A DNA stretch of 39,829 nt from an uncultured Collinsella sp. (lineage in GTDB: Bacteria > Actinomycetota > Coriobacteriia > Coriobacteriales > Coriobacteriaceae), in NCBI GenBank assembly GCA_949288855.1, contig CASELS010000015.1, positions 1-39,829 of the forward strand. The letters run 5' to 3'. Both the position numbers and the translations under genes were made by a program. The number at the start of each line of letters is the position of its first letter. Within the stretch, counting starts at the first letter, position 1. This document shows, piece after piece, positions 7,075 to 15,256 of the stretch. Below the pieces are notes generated by a model, which ran no database searches, was not told the origin of the DNA, and saw only the letters and a program-made list of their open reading frames with translations.

Positions 7075-7755
7075 TCAAACGAGCTCGAGGTAGTCCTCGC
7101 CAGCGCCGCAGACCGGGCAGACGGGCGTCTCGCCCTCGGGCACGTCAAAGACGGCCCCGCACATGAGGCAGCGGTAGGTGCGCGTCGCGGGCGGGGCGTC
7201 CGCGGCAGCGTCCGTTGTCGCGTCTGCTGCGGCGCCTGAGGTCGCGTCGTTCTCGGGGATGAGCTCGAGCAGGCGCTCGGCGGCGGCCACGGGGAAGTCG
7301 TCCGAGGGCGGCGTCGCCACGAGCGCGCGCAACAGGTCGTGGGCGTTTTTGCTTTGCGGCAGCATGTAGCCGCTCTCGCGCAGAAGGTCCTCGGCAACAA
7401 GGCGCGTGGCCCGGGCGAAGGCGGCGCCGAGCCTGCCTGCCCCCTCATCCTCGGCGGAGGCGGCAAGCGCGCGGGCGAGCTGCTCGGTACGGGCCTTCTC
7501 GCGCGCCATGGCGAGTGCGGGTACAAGCACCGTCTCGTTTTTTACCTGCTGGGGCGGGTAGGAGAGAGACGCAAGCGAGATTGCGCCGCTTGGGCAGGCG
7601 GCCGCGCACTCGCCGCAGCCGATGCACTTCTCGGGGTCGATGATGCTGTTCTCGGTATCGCTCGCGCCGGTGGGGCACACGTAGAGGCAGAGGCAGTCCT
7701 TGGTGCAAAGACGCAGGTTCCTCACGGCGATGTGGGTCTTCTCGGTTGCCATCAT
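7075..7755 (-). CDS. Ferredoxin-like 4Fe-4S protein with rubredoxin-like C-terminus
   Basis: The product has 226 residues. An N-terminal two-cluster ferredoxin region has an irregular first set, [12 protein letters not shown], and a canonical second set, [13 protein letters not shown] helical middle (residues ~75-165) has no recognised motif. After an Ala/Thr-rich linker, the C-terminus [12 protein letters not shown]...[13 protein letters not shown] is a rubredoxin-like zinc ribbon or Fe(Cys)4 site. It is most likely a cytoplasmic electron carrier. Its ATG overlaps the TGA of the upstream rubredoxin gene by 4 bases (ATGA), so the two are translationally coupled and probably act together in redox or oxidative-stress chemistry. 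The two genes also share the pattern of rubredoxin-like domain, helical middle and linker. Confidence 0.8.
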   Translation of the reverse strand: MMATEKTHIAVRNLRLCTKDCLCLYVCPTGASDTENSIIDPEKCIGCGECAAACPSGAISLASLSYPPQQVKNETVLVPALAMAREKARTEQLARALAASAEDEGAGRLGAAFARATRLVAEDLLRESGYMLPQSKNAHDLLRALVATPPSDDFPVAAAERLLELIPENDATSGAAADATTDAAADAPPATRTYRCLMCGAVFDVPEGETPVCPVCGAGEDYLELV

Positions 7756-8489
7756 GCGGCCCTCCCGCGGATCTCGTCAAACTTCCAATCGGGCACCTTG
7801 CAGACGGGGCAGAGCGCGGGCGGGCGCTCGCCCACAAACGTGAAGCCGCATACCGAGCACACCCAGATACGGGCGCCGTCGAGCATCGCGGGCCCCTCGC
7901 GCCGGTGCCGCTCGGCAAGCGAAGCGAGGGCGCGCGTCACCTTCTCGCCCCACGTGCAGATGCGCAGCGTCCCGCGGTCGGCCGCGCTTTCGGCAGCGGA
8001 GCGGAGTGTCGGGTAGCCGGCGTCGAGGTCGTGCTGGAAGTGGTCGGCAATCTGGTCGAGCGTGGGGGCGCTCGCGTCCGCAGGATCGGTGGCGGCGCGC
8101 GCGGTGAAGTACGAGGCGAGCTCGCCAAAGAGCGCGGACTCCTCGGCGAGGTACTGCTTCTCACAGCCGCGGGCGAGGTTAGAGCAGATGGCGGCGAGTA
8201 CGCCGGCGGGCAGCTCGGTGAGGTCGTGGTCGAGGGGTGTGTCCGCAGGCGCAGCGGCGGTTGTCGCAGGGCCAGGTGACGCGTCGGCAGGCGAGGCCGC
8301 GGTTGCAGATGTGCCCACGCCTGCGGGCGTCGCGCCGGCGTCTGCGTCAGCTGCCGCGCGTTCGGGCTCAAAGGCGCTCTTGGCAGCACCGCAGAGGGGG
8401 CAGGTCCACGTGTCGGGAAGCTCCGAGAAGGGCGTTCCCTCCACCTCCTCGTCAAAGACGTATCCGCAGATGGAGCAAACGTAGCGCAT
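7752..8489 (-). CDS. Rubredoxin protein with two Fe/Zn(Cys)4 domains
   Basis: The product has 245 residues. It opens with a true rubredoxin domain: [16 protein letters not shown], then [17 protein letters not shown] long Ala/Pro/Thr-rich linker (residues ~45-85) leads to a helical domain of ~110 residues containing [21 protein letters not shown], as seen between rubrerythrin-like domains. The C-terminus has [12 protein letters not shown]...[12 protein letters not shown], a second rubredoxin-like site as in rubrerythrins. The frame extends 27 codons further, but GGAGGGAGGCCGC sits just before this ATG. It is first in an operon with the ferredoxin-like gene and has a good promoter at 8541-8570. 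Likely role: electron transfer for peroxide or oxygen defence in an anaerobe; partners are not shown. Confidence 0.83.
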   Translation of the reverse strand: MRYVCSICGYVFDEEVEGTPFSELPDTWTCPLCGAAKSAFEPERAAADADAGATPAGVGTSATAASPADASPGPATTAAAPADTPLDHDLTELPAGVLAAICSNLARGCEKQYLAEESALFGELASYFTARAATDPADASAPTLDQIADHFQHDLDAGYPTLRSAAESAADRGTLRICTWGEKVTRALASLAERHRREGPAMLDGARIWVCSVCGFTFVGERPPALCPVCKVPDWKFDEIRGRAA

Positions 8490-8540
8490 GCGGCCTCCCT
8501 CCGCCGTGGCACCCGGCGGACCATGCGCGCCGAGCACGAA

Positions 8541-8570
8541 ACTATACCTTGATTGCACCGGGCGGAACAA
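8541..8570 (-). promoter_or_regulatory. Promoter of the rubredoxin-ferredoxin operon
   Basis: On the minus strand TTGTTC (8565-8570) and TATAGT (8541-8546) are separated by 18 bases. The first gene starts 52 bases downstream. Confidence 0.6.
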
Positions 8571-8755
8571 CGCCCTGTCAAGTGCGAACCCGGCAACGGT
8601 TGTCCCGGCGTTCCCAACGGTTTTTTCGACGCTTGCCGAGCACAGGCACCGTATGCAGGTAGAATGGTGCGCACCGCAAACGGCGCGCGTCCCGGGCGCC
8701 GCTGGTCGAGGTGTGCGGAACGCGGCGCGCAGGGACCGCAGAAGGGGAGGGGCGC

Positions 8756-9505
8756 ATGGCCATCTGGGTTACCGGAGACATCCACGGCAGCATCGACATC
8801 GCCAAGCTCTCGTACCGCCGCTGGCCGGAGGGGCGCCTTCTCACGCGCGACGACTTTGTTATCGTTGCGGGCGACTTTGGGATGCCGTGGAGCGGCTCCA
8901 ACGACGAGCTCTACTGGCTGAACTGGCTGAACAATCGCCCTTGGACCACGCTCTACGTCGACGGCAACCACGAGTGCTACCCCTATCTCGAGGACCTTCC
9001 CGTGACCGAGCGCTGGGGCGGCAAGGTCCAGGTCTACCCCGAGTATCCCAACATCATCCGCCTCATGCGCGGGCAGGTCTTCGATCTGCCCGCAGAGGCC
9101 GCGTCTGCCACACGGCGCGTCTTCACCATGGGTGGCGCCGATAGCCACGATAAAGAGTGGCGCACGCCCGGTTGGAGCTGGTTTCCCGAGGAGCTCCCCT
9201 CGTGGGACGAGTACGCAGAGGCCGAGCGCAACCTCGCGGCCGCCGATTGGCAGGTGGACCTCGTCATCTCGCACTGCTGCGCCACACGGTGGCTGCCCGC
9301 GGTGCTGCCGGCCGATTCCCTCGCCGAAGGCATTACGACCGACGCCCTCACAACGTGGTTCGACGACATAGAGGACCGCCTCTCCTTCCGCATGTGGCTC
9401 TTTGGCCACTACCACACCGACCTTATGCCGGACGCGCACCATCGCGCGCTCTACCGGGATATCGTCGCGGTGGACGAGCTCTTGGCCGAGGGCGAGCGCG
9501 CATGA
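8756..9505 (+). CDS. Metallophosphoesterase
   Basis: The product has 249 residues. All calcineurin-type phosphoesterase motifs are present: GDIHG near the N-terminus, GDFG, GNHE, a conserved SHCC histidine, and GHYH near residue 215. It binds two metals and hydrolyses phosphate esters or diesters in the cytoplasm; the substrate cannot be read. Start is set by GGGGAGGGGCGC before ATG; the frame extends slightly upstream without a better site. Its TGA overlaps the ATG of the next gene (ATGA), so it is coupled to the methyltransferase. It is divergent from the rubredoxin operon. Confidence 0.87.
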   Translation: MAIWVTGDIHGSIDIAKLSYRRWPEGRLLTRDDFVIVAGDFGMPWSGSNDELYWLNWLNNRPWTTLYVDGNHECYPYLEDLPVTERWGGKVQVYPEYPNIIRLMRGQVFDLPAEAASATRRVFTMGGADSHDKEWRTPGWSWFPEELPSWDEYAEAERNLAAADWQVDLVISHCCATRWLPAVLPADSLAEGITTDALTTWFDDIEDRLSFRMWLFGHYHTDLMPDAHHRALYRDIVAVDELLAEGERA

Positions 9506-10122
9506 CGCGAGAAGAGCTTTTCCAGGCAGATATTGCCCGCGACATCGCGCTTGCGGGCAGGCCCCTGGCCGCTCCGCACGCGACGCGCTTTGCCAAGGAG
9601 GGCGCTCACGACCCCACACCCACGCCGTACTTTGTGCTGGACGAGCTGCTGGCTCCTCTCCATCTGGACGAGGGCGACCACCTGCTCGATGTGGGCTGCG
9701 GCTGCGGCCGCGTGCTCGCCTACGCAGCACAGTGCTTCCCGGCGGCGCGCGCGACCGGCGTCGAGCTCGACCCTAAGCTCGCCCGTATCGCGCGGGCGTG
9801 GGCGGAGTCGCATCCCAACCTCGCGGTCCGGCAGGCAAGCGTGCTCGATCTGGACCTTGCGCCCTACACCCATATCTACCTCTTCAATCCCTTCGACACG
9901 GCGGTGCTCACCCGCTTTCTCGACAAGCTCGCGCGCGAGGCGCGGCGCCCCGTCACGCTCGTCCATATGTCCGACAACGGCGAGACCTACTCCTACCTCG
10001 GTCGCGCTGGCTTCTCGCTTATGCTCGAGGGGAGTATCCAGAGCTGTCGCACGGCAGAGGGCGAGGTGGTCGAGGTCTTCGGTTGCCCGCAGCACTGGTC
10101 CCGCTGGCGCTTCACACCCTGA
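9502..10122 (+). CDS. Class I SAM-dependent methyltransferase
   Basis: The product has 206 residues. Motif I is LLDVGCGCGRVL, the acidic motif II is TGVELDP, and the motif IV region is YLFNPFDT. An NPF in place of NPP(Y/F) suits a small-molecule or protein methyltransferase better than a DNA one. It probably methylates a cytoplasmic substrate that cannot be named. The start is the ATG that overlaps the phosphoesterase stop by 4 bases; longer starts would lie inside that gene. The pair forms a two-gene operon. Confidence 0.83.
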   Translation: MTREELFQADIARDIALAGRPLAAPHATRFAKEGAHDPTPTPYFVLDELLAPLHLDEGDHLLDVGCGCGRVLAYAAQCFPAARATGVELDPKLARIARAWAESHPNLAVRQASVLDLDLAPYTHIYLFNPFDTAVLTRFLDKLAREARRPVTLVHMSDNGETYSYLGRAGFSLMLEGSIQSCRTAEGEVVEVFGCPQHWSRWRFTP

Positions 10123-10257
10123 TGCAGGTATCATGCAGCTCGAACCGGACGGCAGCTGAACTGCGGGTGGTGGCACGCCGCCCGCACGCCGCCGCCCGGG
10201 GCGTCTGCTTGCTGCCGTCAGCGGCGCAGGCCGATGTTCCCGCCGTTTGCAACAGCG

Positions 10258-10288
10258 TCCCTATCGTCGTTCTTCCCTATCGTCGTTC
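10258..10288. repeat. Short 16-bp direct repeat
   Basis: TCCCTATCGTCGTTC occurs twice in tandem (10258-10272 and 10274-10288) just before the histidine phosphatase ribosome binding site. It probably reflects local duplication. Confidence 0.7.
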
Positions 10289-10315
10289 CGCTCGATTCTT
10301 CTACAAGGAGCCCTC

Positions 10316-10924
10316 ATGTCCCAGCTCTACCTCGTCCGCCACGGTCAGACCCTTTTCAACGCACTTCGCCGCAAGCAGGGTTGGTGCGACTCGCCGCTCA
10401 CCGAGGTGGGTATCGAGCAGGTCCACCTCGCTGGCAAAGTGCTGCGCGAGCGCGGCATCACCTTCGACCACTTCTACTCCTCTCCCGCCGAGCGCGCCTG
10501 CGACACGCTCGAGATCGTGCTCGATGAGCTCGGCTTGACGGGTACGCCGTACGAGCGCGTAAAGGGTTTGAAGGAGCAGAACTACGGCATCTTTGAGGGG
10601 CTCACCGAGGATACCAACCCGCCGCGCGGCACGCTCGGTTTTTATGCGCAGTTTGGCGGCGAGTCCGAGGAAGAGGCCGCCGCGCGCATGGCGGTGTGCA
10701 TGGCCGAGCTTATGGCTCGTGAGGGGCACGAGCGCGTGCTTGCCGCGGTCCACGGTGGCGTGCTCTGGTTCACGCTGCTCGCGGCTGGCAAGGAGCACCT
10801 CGCGCGCCTCGACAACCCGCAGCCCATCCCCAATGCGGCGATCCTGGTGTGCGATTGGGATGGCTCACATCTCACGCCCGTCGAGCTCATCGACCCGGCC
10901 GAGGGGCAAGGCATCTGCAAGTGA
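10316..10924 (+). CDS. Histidine phosphatase (phosphoglycerate mutase-like)
   Basis: The product has 202 residues. It begins MSQLYLVRHGQTLFN with the catalytic RHG, has an arginine in the SPAERACDTLEI block, and the second catalytic histidine in AVHGGVLWF. The KGLKEQNYGIFEGLT block is the typical acidic-site region. Members dephosphorylate small phosphoesters; the size and motifs fit the GpmB/CobC-like branch but do not specify the substrate. AAGGAGCCCTC before ATG sets the start. It stands alone after a 193-base gap. Confidence 0.87.
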   Translation: MSQLYLVRHGQTLFNALRRKQGWCDSPLTEVGIEQVHLAGKVLRERGITFDHFYSSPAERACDTLEIVLDELGLTGTPYERVKGLKEQNYGIFEGLTEDTNPPRGTLGFYAQFGGESEEEAAARMAVCMAELMAREGHERVLAAVHGGVLWFTLLAAGKEHLARLDNPQPIPNAAILVCDWDGSHLTPVELIDPAEGQGICK

Positions 10925-11138
10925 GAACCGTGGTCCCCCGCAATACGGGGCGACCGTCGTCTCGTTGTTGGCGGTTCCGCCGGCGTATGACGTGTTCGTT
11001 TCGCCTCTCGCTCGAACAGCCTCTCGGGCAGCGCGCTCGGTGGTTGCGCGCGTCGCGCGCTCGCCGATTCCTCGTGGGTCGTAGCGCTCGATGCTCGCAT
11101 AATGGGGATACCGGAAGGGCGAGCGAGGGGAGCTTCAC

Positions 11139-13070
11139 ATGGGACACGACAATAATACGGCGGATGCTCCAGCAGATGCGCACGAGCTGTTGACGGCTGC
11201 GGATCGTGCCGTCATCGAGGCGGCTGCCGAGGCAGACTGGTTTCGCGCCGCTCCGGTATCCGAGGCGTTTCGCGCGCAGTTCTCACCCGATTTTCTGAGT
11301 TTTGTCTTTATCCCCTCTCAGGCGCGACAGCGTTTGGTGCAGCTTTTTGGTACGTCATCGAATACATTCGCGCTCATCGCGGCTGACTGGGCGTGCGCGT
11401 TTGCTGCGGACGCTCTCTACTTGCACGACGAGCGCTCCGTGAGCTTTGCGACCCACGTGCCACTTGCCAATGGCCATGCGGTTGAGGTCTCCATCGCTAA
11501 GAGCAAGCGGCCAGACGGTTTGCCGTGGTACCTTTCCTATGTGCCACAGGTGGAGCGTCTGCGCCTGCGTCGCGATGTTGCACGGCAAGATGCTGCTACG
11601 GTCCCTTCTGTCCCCTTGACAACGGCGGTTTCGTCACCAGTGCTGGGCGCGGCGCATGCCGTGCCAACGGGTGCGCTTACGGGAGACGTACCAACAGAGG
11701 CTGCGGCTTCCGATACGGTTGCCAGCGGTCAGATTGCTGAAGTCGCATCCACGGCTGAGCCCGTTACTCGCGCTACATTCGAGGGCACGTTCGCGGATCA
11801 ATTGCCGCCCGTGCGACCCGAGGCGCTCGAGGCCATGCGCGCGTCGGAGGACTATCAGCTTGGTCCCGTGCCCGAGGCTTTATGGAGTGAGGTCGCGAGC
11901 GCGGGTGGTATCTTTACCGACCTTGTATGGGTTTCGCAGCGTTGGACAGAGAAGCTCCGCTCTGCTGCCAAAGCATCCATCGACGTTTACGCGCTTCTCA
12001 ACCGCGACTGGGCAGAAGCGTTGCGCACCCATACCGTCCGCAGCTATGAAGGCAAGCTGCTCTTTCCCGTGAGTATCTTGCGCTCGGATGGGACCACACT
12101 TGTGGAAGTAGCCTTGAAGCGCGACCGCGCGCCAGAAAAGCCAGGCTCCAAGCCTTGGTTTGTCTGCTATGTGGACGACTTCGCCAAACAAAGGGTCGTG
12201 GCTGGCCACGCGCTTACCGATTGGGCGTATCTTGGCAACATGACAGAGTTGCTCGACACGCTTGCTACCATCGCCTTACCTGAGCGCTGGAGTTTCGACG
12301 ATGAGCAAAACGAGCATGCGCGCCCCATTTTGCGCAGCTACCTCACCTATACGTTCTATCGCCTGCAAGCTGAGGGCAAAGTGCTCGAGAATAGGGAACA
12401 GGGTATTGCTGCCTTCAATACAGGCCTCGTCGATCGGACATATGAGCCGCTTTACGCGTGCTTCTCGCCCTCGTCGCTCGGTGAACAGTGGCGATTTGAG
12501 GCATTTTGCAAGGCGGGGTCTCGCCAATGGGGCAAAAAGCTCGTGGCCACCTTCAATCCACTGCCGCGCCGTCCGCAGTATTTCAAGCGTAAAGAGGACC
12601 TGCTGTTCGATACCGACCGTGAGCTCAGGCGTGACGTGGACCACATATTGCTCGACAACATCAACCGTTTGCCACGTGATTTTCTGTTGGAAGAAATGAG
12701 GACTTCCGCTGAGGCGCCTGACGTTATCGGGCGGGCATATACCTCGCAGGATCCGGGCGAGCGGATTCTTGCCTTTGATGAGCTCAGAGAAATCATCGAG
12801 GACGATCCGCGTATCAAGCGGCGTCTGACGGCGGTGCCGGCGTTCTATCCCACCAAGAATACGATGAGTCTTTTGCTGCCGCTTGATTTGACAGAGGACG
12901 ATAGGCCTGACGTGGCGCTGGTGGTGGAGCTCATGGAATCGGGTGCCTACATCGGTCAGACGATCCTTACCATGCGCATGGCCTACAACAACGCGCGCCT
13001 CATCTGTCGGCCGGACAGCGACTGGCTCAACACCTCGCTCAAGCTTTCCGACGCCGAGACCTTGGTGTAA
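11139..13070 (+). CDS. DUF3825-type protein with duplicated N-terminal module
   Basis: The product has 643 residues. The C-terminal ~250 residues (ERWSFDDE, SYLTYTFYRLQAEGKV, AAFNTGLVDRTYEPLYACF) look like the DUF3825 family, which has no established function. Upstream, two related modules of ~115 residues are visible, at ~20-135 and ~248-365. Each has an (A/L)xxDWAxA block, a V(P/S)(L/I)xxxxxTxVEV-type strand and a (P)W(Y/F)xxYV strand, separated by an Ala/Thr-rich linker. This looks like an internal duplication of a small binding domain. No signal peptide or membrane segment is present. GAGGGGAG before ATG and a CATAAT box (11098-11103) support the start. It converges with the next gene, 29 bases away. 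Confidence 0.6.
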   Translation: MGHDNNTADAPADAHELLTAADRAVIEAAAEADWFRAAPVSEAFRAQFSPDFLSFVFIPSQARQRLVQLFGTSSNTFALIAADWACAFAADALYLHDERSVSFATHVPLANGHAVEVSIAKSKRPDGLPWYLSYVPQVERLRLRRDVARQDAATVPSVPLTTAVSSPVLGAAHAVPTGALTGDVPTEAAASDTVASGQIAEVASTAEPVTRATFEGTFADQLPPVRPEALEAMRASEDYQLGPVPEALWSEVASAGGIFTDLVWVSQRWTEKLRSAAKASIDVYALLNRDWAEALRTHTVRSYEGKLLFPVSILRSDGTTLVEVALKRDRAPEKPGSKPWFVCYVDDFAKQRVVAGHALTDWAYLGNMTELLDTLATIALPERWSFDDEQNEHARPILRSYLTYTFYRLQAEGKVLENREQGIAAFNTGLVDRTYEPLYACFSPSSLGEQWRFEAFCKAGSRQWGKKLVATFNPLPRRPQYFKRKEDLLFDTDRELRRDVDHILLDNINRLPRDFLLEEMRTSAEAPDVIGRAYTSQDPGERILAFDELREIIEDDPRIKRRLTAVPAFYPTKNTMSLLLPLDLTEDDRPDVALVVELMESGAYIGQTILTMRMAYNNARLICRPDSDWLNTSLKLSDAETLV

Positions 13071-13099
13071 GCGTAGCTTGCGTGGATTTTGCGTTTCTG

Positions 13100-15016
13100 C
13101 TAGCTCATCTGGACGTCGCTCGGCAGGATGTCGTTTGGTGACCAGCCGTTATTTTCCCAATTGGGCATTGCGTTCAGGAAGTTCATGAGTATGTCGAGGA
13201 AGGGCTTCAGGCTCGCTTTGTCGGGAATGATCTCTTCGTCGCTCACGTACTCCAAAACGGCGTTTGGCGGGTAGCCTCCGCGCGACATCTCCTCCAGTGC
13301 GTCGTACACCCTGTCGGCGTAGAAGTAGTCATCGGCATCGTCGGGCACGTTGGCGTCGAGAAAACCGATAAGTTTCTGTACCTCCGGCAACGTGAGTTCC
13401 CAGTCGTAGAGCGTGTTGCACGCGGCCATCTCAGGCTCTAGGTGGCGCACCGGCTTGCTCTCACGGGCCTTGAGTAGGTTTTGAAGCATGGGCGGGAGAG
13501 GCGCCTTCACAACCGCGGGAGCTGCCCAAGGGTCATCGGGCGCGGTGCCAGCGTCGTCGGAAAGGGTGTGGAAGATGTACCAGCGCGCCCTGCCGTCGTC
13601 CAGAATATCGGAATCGAGCAGGTCACTTTCAAAGTTGACGCCAAGCAGCGCTTCCACGGCGCGCCGCTTGCCGTGCCGAGCGAAAAGCTTGGCGTAGCCT
13701 GTTCCAAGGTTCTGTGTGGCGACCTCGTCTATAAGCTCGTCCTCAGAAACGATGCCGCGGAGCTCTGCGTACATGTTGGCAAGACGGCAGATGCGCATCT
13801 CGGTCTCACCGTTGGCGATAATCTCGTCGAGGGGTGCAGATTCAAGCGCCGTGCGAAGCTCGGAGGGCACGGTAAAGGTGTAGTTCTTACCCGTTTTGAA
13901 CGCAAAGGCCCACGGCGGGCAGGGGAGAAGGCGCGTTGTGCGGTCGATGAGTTCGTCAACAGAAAGCGTGATTGAGAAACCGCTCTCCACAATGCGCTTG
14001 AGCTGCTGGGCCCGCATCTCGTTGACACCAAAGAGAGCATCGTGGACGCGCGTGGAATCGGCGAGCGCCTCAACGACGGCTTCTACCAGCTCGGCTTTTC
14101 TCAGGTCGCGCGCATGCGGGACCTGTAGCTGCTGCGCGATGTTGCGCACCTGGTCCACACGTAAGCGGCCGAGCAGACGGTCGAGCGGTTGGTCGGGCTT
14201 GCCTGCAACGCGCTGCTCCTCCATAAGGGTGATGATGTGGGGCTGTGGCTCGGCCTCATCCTCAGCGAGCAGATCAAAGGGTTTTGTGTCGATATAGACG
14301 TCGATGGCCCGCTCGCGCTCCTTGATGTCGAGTCCCGCGAGAGCGCCGCGGTGCGTGCCGACGGGTTGCCCAGGCGGATTGAGCTCATACTCGAGGTCCT
14401 CTAGCGCCTCGCGTGCGGCGTGCTCGGCCTCTTCGGCATGCATGCGGGGCACCTCCTCCATAAAGGTCGCGGCGTCCGAGATGACTGGTTGCGTCTCCAC
14501 CATATGGCGCAGCTCCTCGGCAAGTGCTTTGCGCATGCCGTCGCCCCATCCCATCGGCAGCTCCGAGAAGACGGCGGGGTAGGTTATGCGACCGGCAAAC
14601 GGAATGAGAGCGATGCTGAGCCCAAGGGGATCTTCGTAGGTGGGGCGGCGGGAGAGCATGTCAACCATCTCGTGCGAGATGCCGCACGGCTCCACCAAGC
14701 GGCCGCTGACGCTTAAGAGCAATCGCCCGCTATCGTCGCAGAAGGCGAGAGCGTAGCCCACATACGCTTGCTTCCACTGGCGCACCTGGCTGAGCTCGTA
14801 GGCGCTGAAGCCCATGGGATTATCTGCGACAAAGTCATCCACAAGGTCGAGGTTTTGCCATAGCTCGTCGAGGACGTCCGCAAGCTCGTTGGGGTCGTAG
14901 ACAGGGTCCTGCAGGTTGAAGTGGTCTCGCCGCAAGTCGAGGGCTGCATTAGTGTATGCGGCGAGCCCATCTACCGTGTCGAGCAGAAGAATCGCGGGCT
15001 GCTGGGCAAAGATCAT
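13100..15016 (-). CDS. Hypothetical protein with SAP/Rho-N-like segment
   Basis: The product has about 638 residues and I do not recognise the whole protein. Near residue 285 the stretch LLGRLRVDQVRNIAQQL...LRKAELVEAV matches the pattern of a SAP or Rho-N domain, a small helix-extended-helix unit that binds nucleic acid. The rest is acidic, helical and cytoplasmic-looking, with no catalytic motif visible. The start chosen is the ATG at 15016, where GGGAGTCGAG is well spaced; the frame also opens at TTG (15034) and ATG (15028) but without good sites. It lies tail-to-tail with the DUF3825-type gene, which is of near equal size. Confidence 0.6.
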   Translation of the reverse strand: MIFAQQPAILLLDTVDGLAAYTNAALDLRRDHFNLQDPVYDPNELADVLDELWQNLDLVDDFVADNPMGFSAYELSQVRQWKQAYVGYALAFCDDSGRLLLSVSGRLVEPCGISHEMVDMLSRRPTYEDPLGLSIALIPFAGRITYPAVFSELPMGWGDGMRKALAEELRHMVETQPVISDAATFMEEVPRMHAEEAEHAAREALEDLEYELNPPGQPVGTHRGALAGLDIKERERAIDVYIDTKPFDLLAEDEAEPQPHIITLMEEQRVAGKPDQPLDRLLGRLRVDQVRNIAQQLQVPHARDLRKAELVEAVVEALADSTRVHDALFGVNEMRAQQLKRIVESGFSITLSVDELIDRTTRLLPCPPWAFAFKTGKNYTFTVPSELRTALESAPLDEIIANGETEMRICRLANMYAELRGIVSEDELIDEVATQNLGTGYAKLFARHGKRRAVEALLGVNFESDLLDSDILDDGRARWYIFHTLSDDAGTAPDDPWAAPAVVKAPLPPMLQNLLKARESKPVRHLEPEMAACNTLYDWELTLPEVQKLIGFLDANVPDDADDYFYADRVYDALEEMSRGGYPPNAVLEYVSDEEIIPDKASLKPFLDILMNFLNAMPNWENNGWSPNDILPSDVQMS

Positions 15017-15112
15017 CTCGACTCCCATCTCCAAGACGCGTCGCTGTTGTCATTGTACGTGACGCCCACTGGGCGTGGGACGGGCGTCGCTGCCGAAATC
15101 TTTAGGCACCGG

Positions 15113-15143
15113 TTGACTAGCGATCAGGGCTACGCGGTATACT
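15113..15143 (+). promoter_or_regulatory. Orphan promoter upstream of a hairpin
   Basis: TTGACT (15113-15118) and TATACT (15138-15143) match sigma-70 boxes with a long 19-base spacer. No plus-strand gene follows; transcription would run into the hairpin at 15199-15224. Confidence 0.5.
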
Positions 15144-15149
15144 GAAGAT

Positions 15150-15230
15150 GCCAGCGGGCCCGTGATCTAAAGGGAGCTACGGGCGGCGCGGTGTGGTTAA
15201 GGCGCCTGTTCCAGCAGGCGCCTTCTTGCT
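15150..15230 (+). ncRNA. Candidate small RNA of about 80 nucleotides
   Basis: The segment lies between a promoter-like pair of boxes and a strong GC-rich hairpin, has no open frame of note, and faces the end of the MATE gene on the other strand. It would be a short structured transcript. It does not match any RNA family I know; its D-arm-like GTGTGGTTAAGGC is not followed by a T-arm, so it is not a tRNA. Confidence 0.3.
15199..15224 (+). terminator. Perfect 10-bp hairpin terminator candidate
   Basis: AAGGCGCCTG and CAGGCGCCTT pair perfectly around a 6-base loop. On the plus strand it ends in TTCTTGCT, a modest U-tract; on the minus strand it is followed by AACCAC. It is therefore better placed to stop plus-strand transcription, though it may also help end the MATE transcript. 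Confidence 0.55.
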
Positions 15231-15256
15231 ACTCAGGCGATGGACTCGCCTGTCAC

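Noticed and set aside
7937..9730. 597-codon minus-strand frame
   Set aside because: It is antisense to the phosphoesterase and methyltransferase genes and out of frame with the rubredoxin gene; composition is Arg/Pro-rich.
15175..15245. tRNA-like stretch with a D-arm-like GTGTGGTTAAGGC and a stem around CCA
   Set aside because: The anticodon-like stem is really a 10-bp hairpin with a 6-base loop, and no T-arm or acceptor stem follows.
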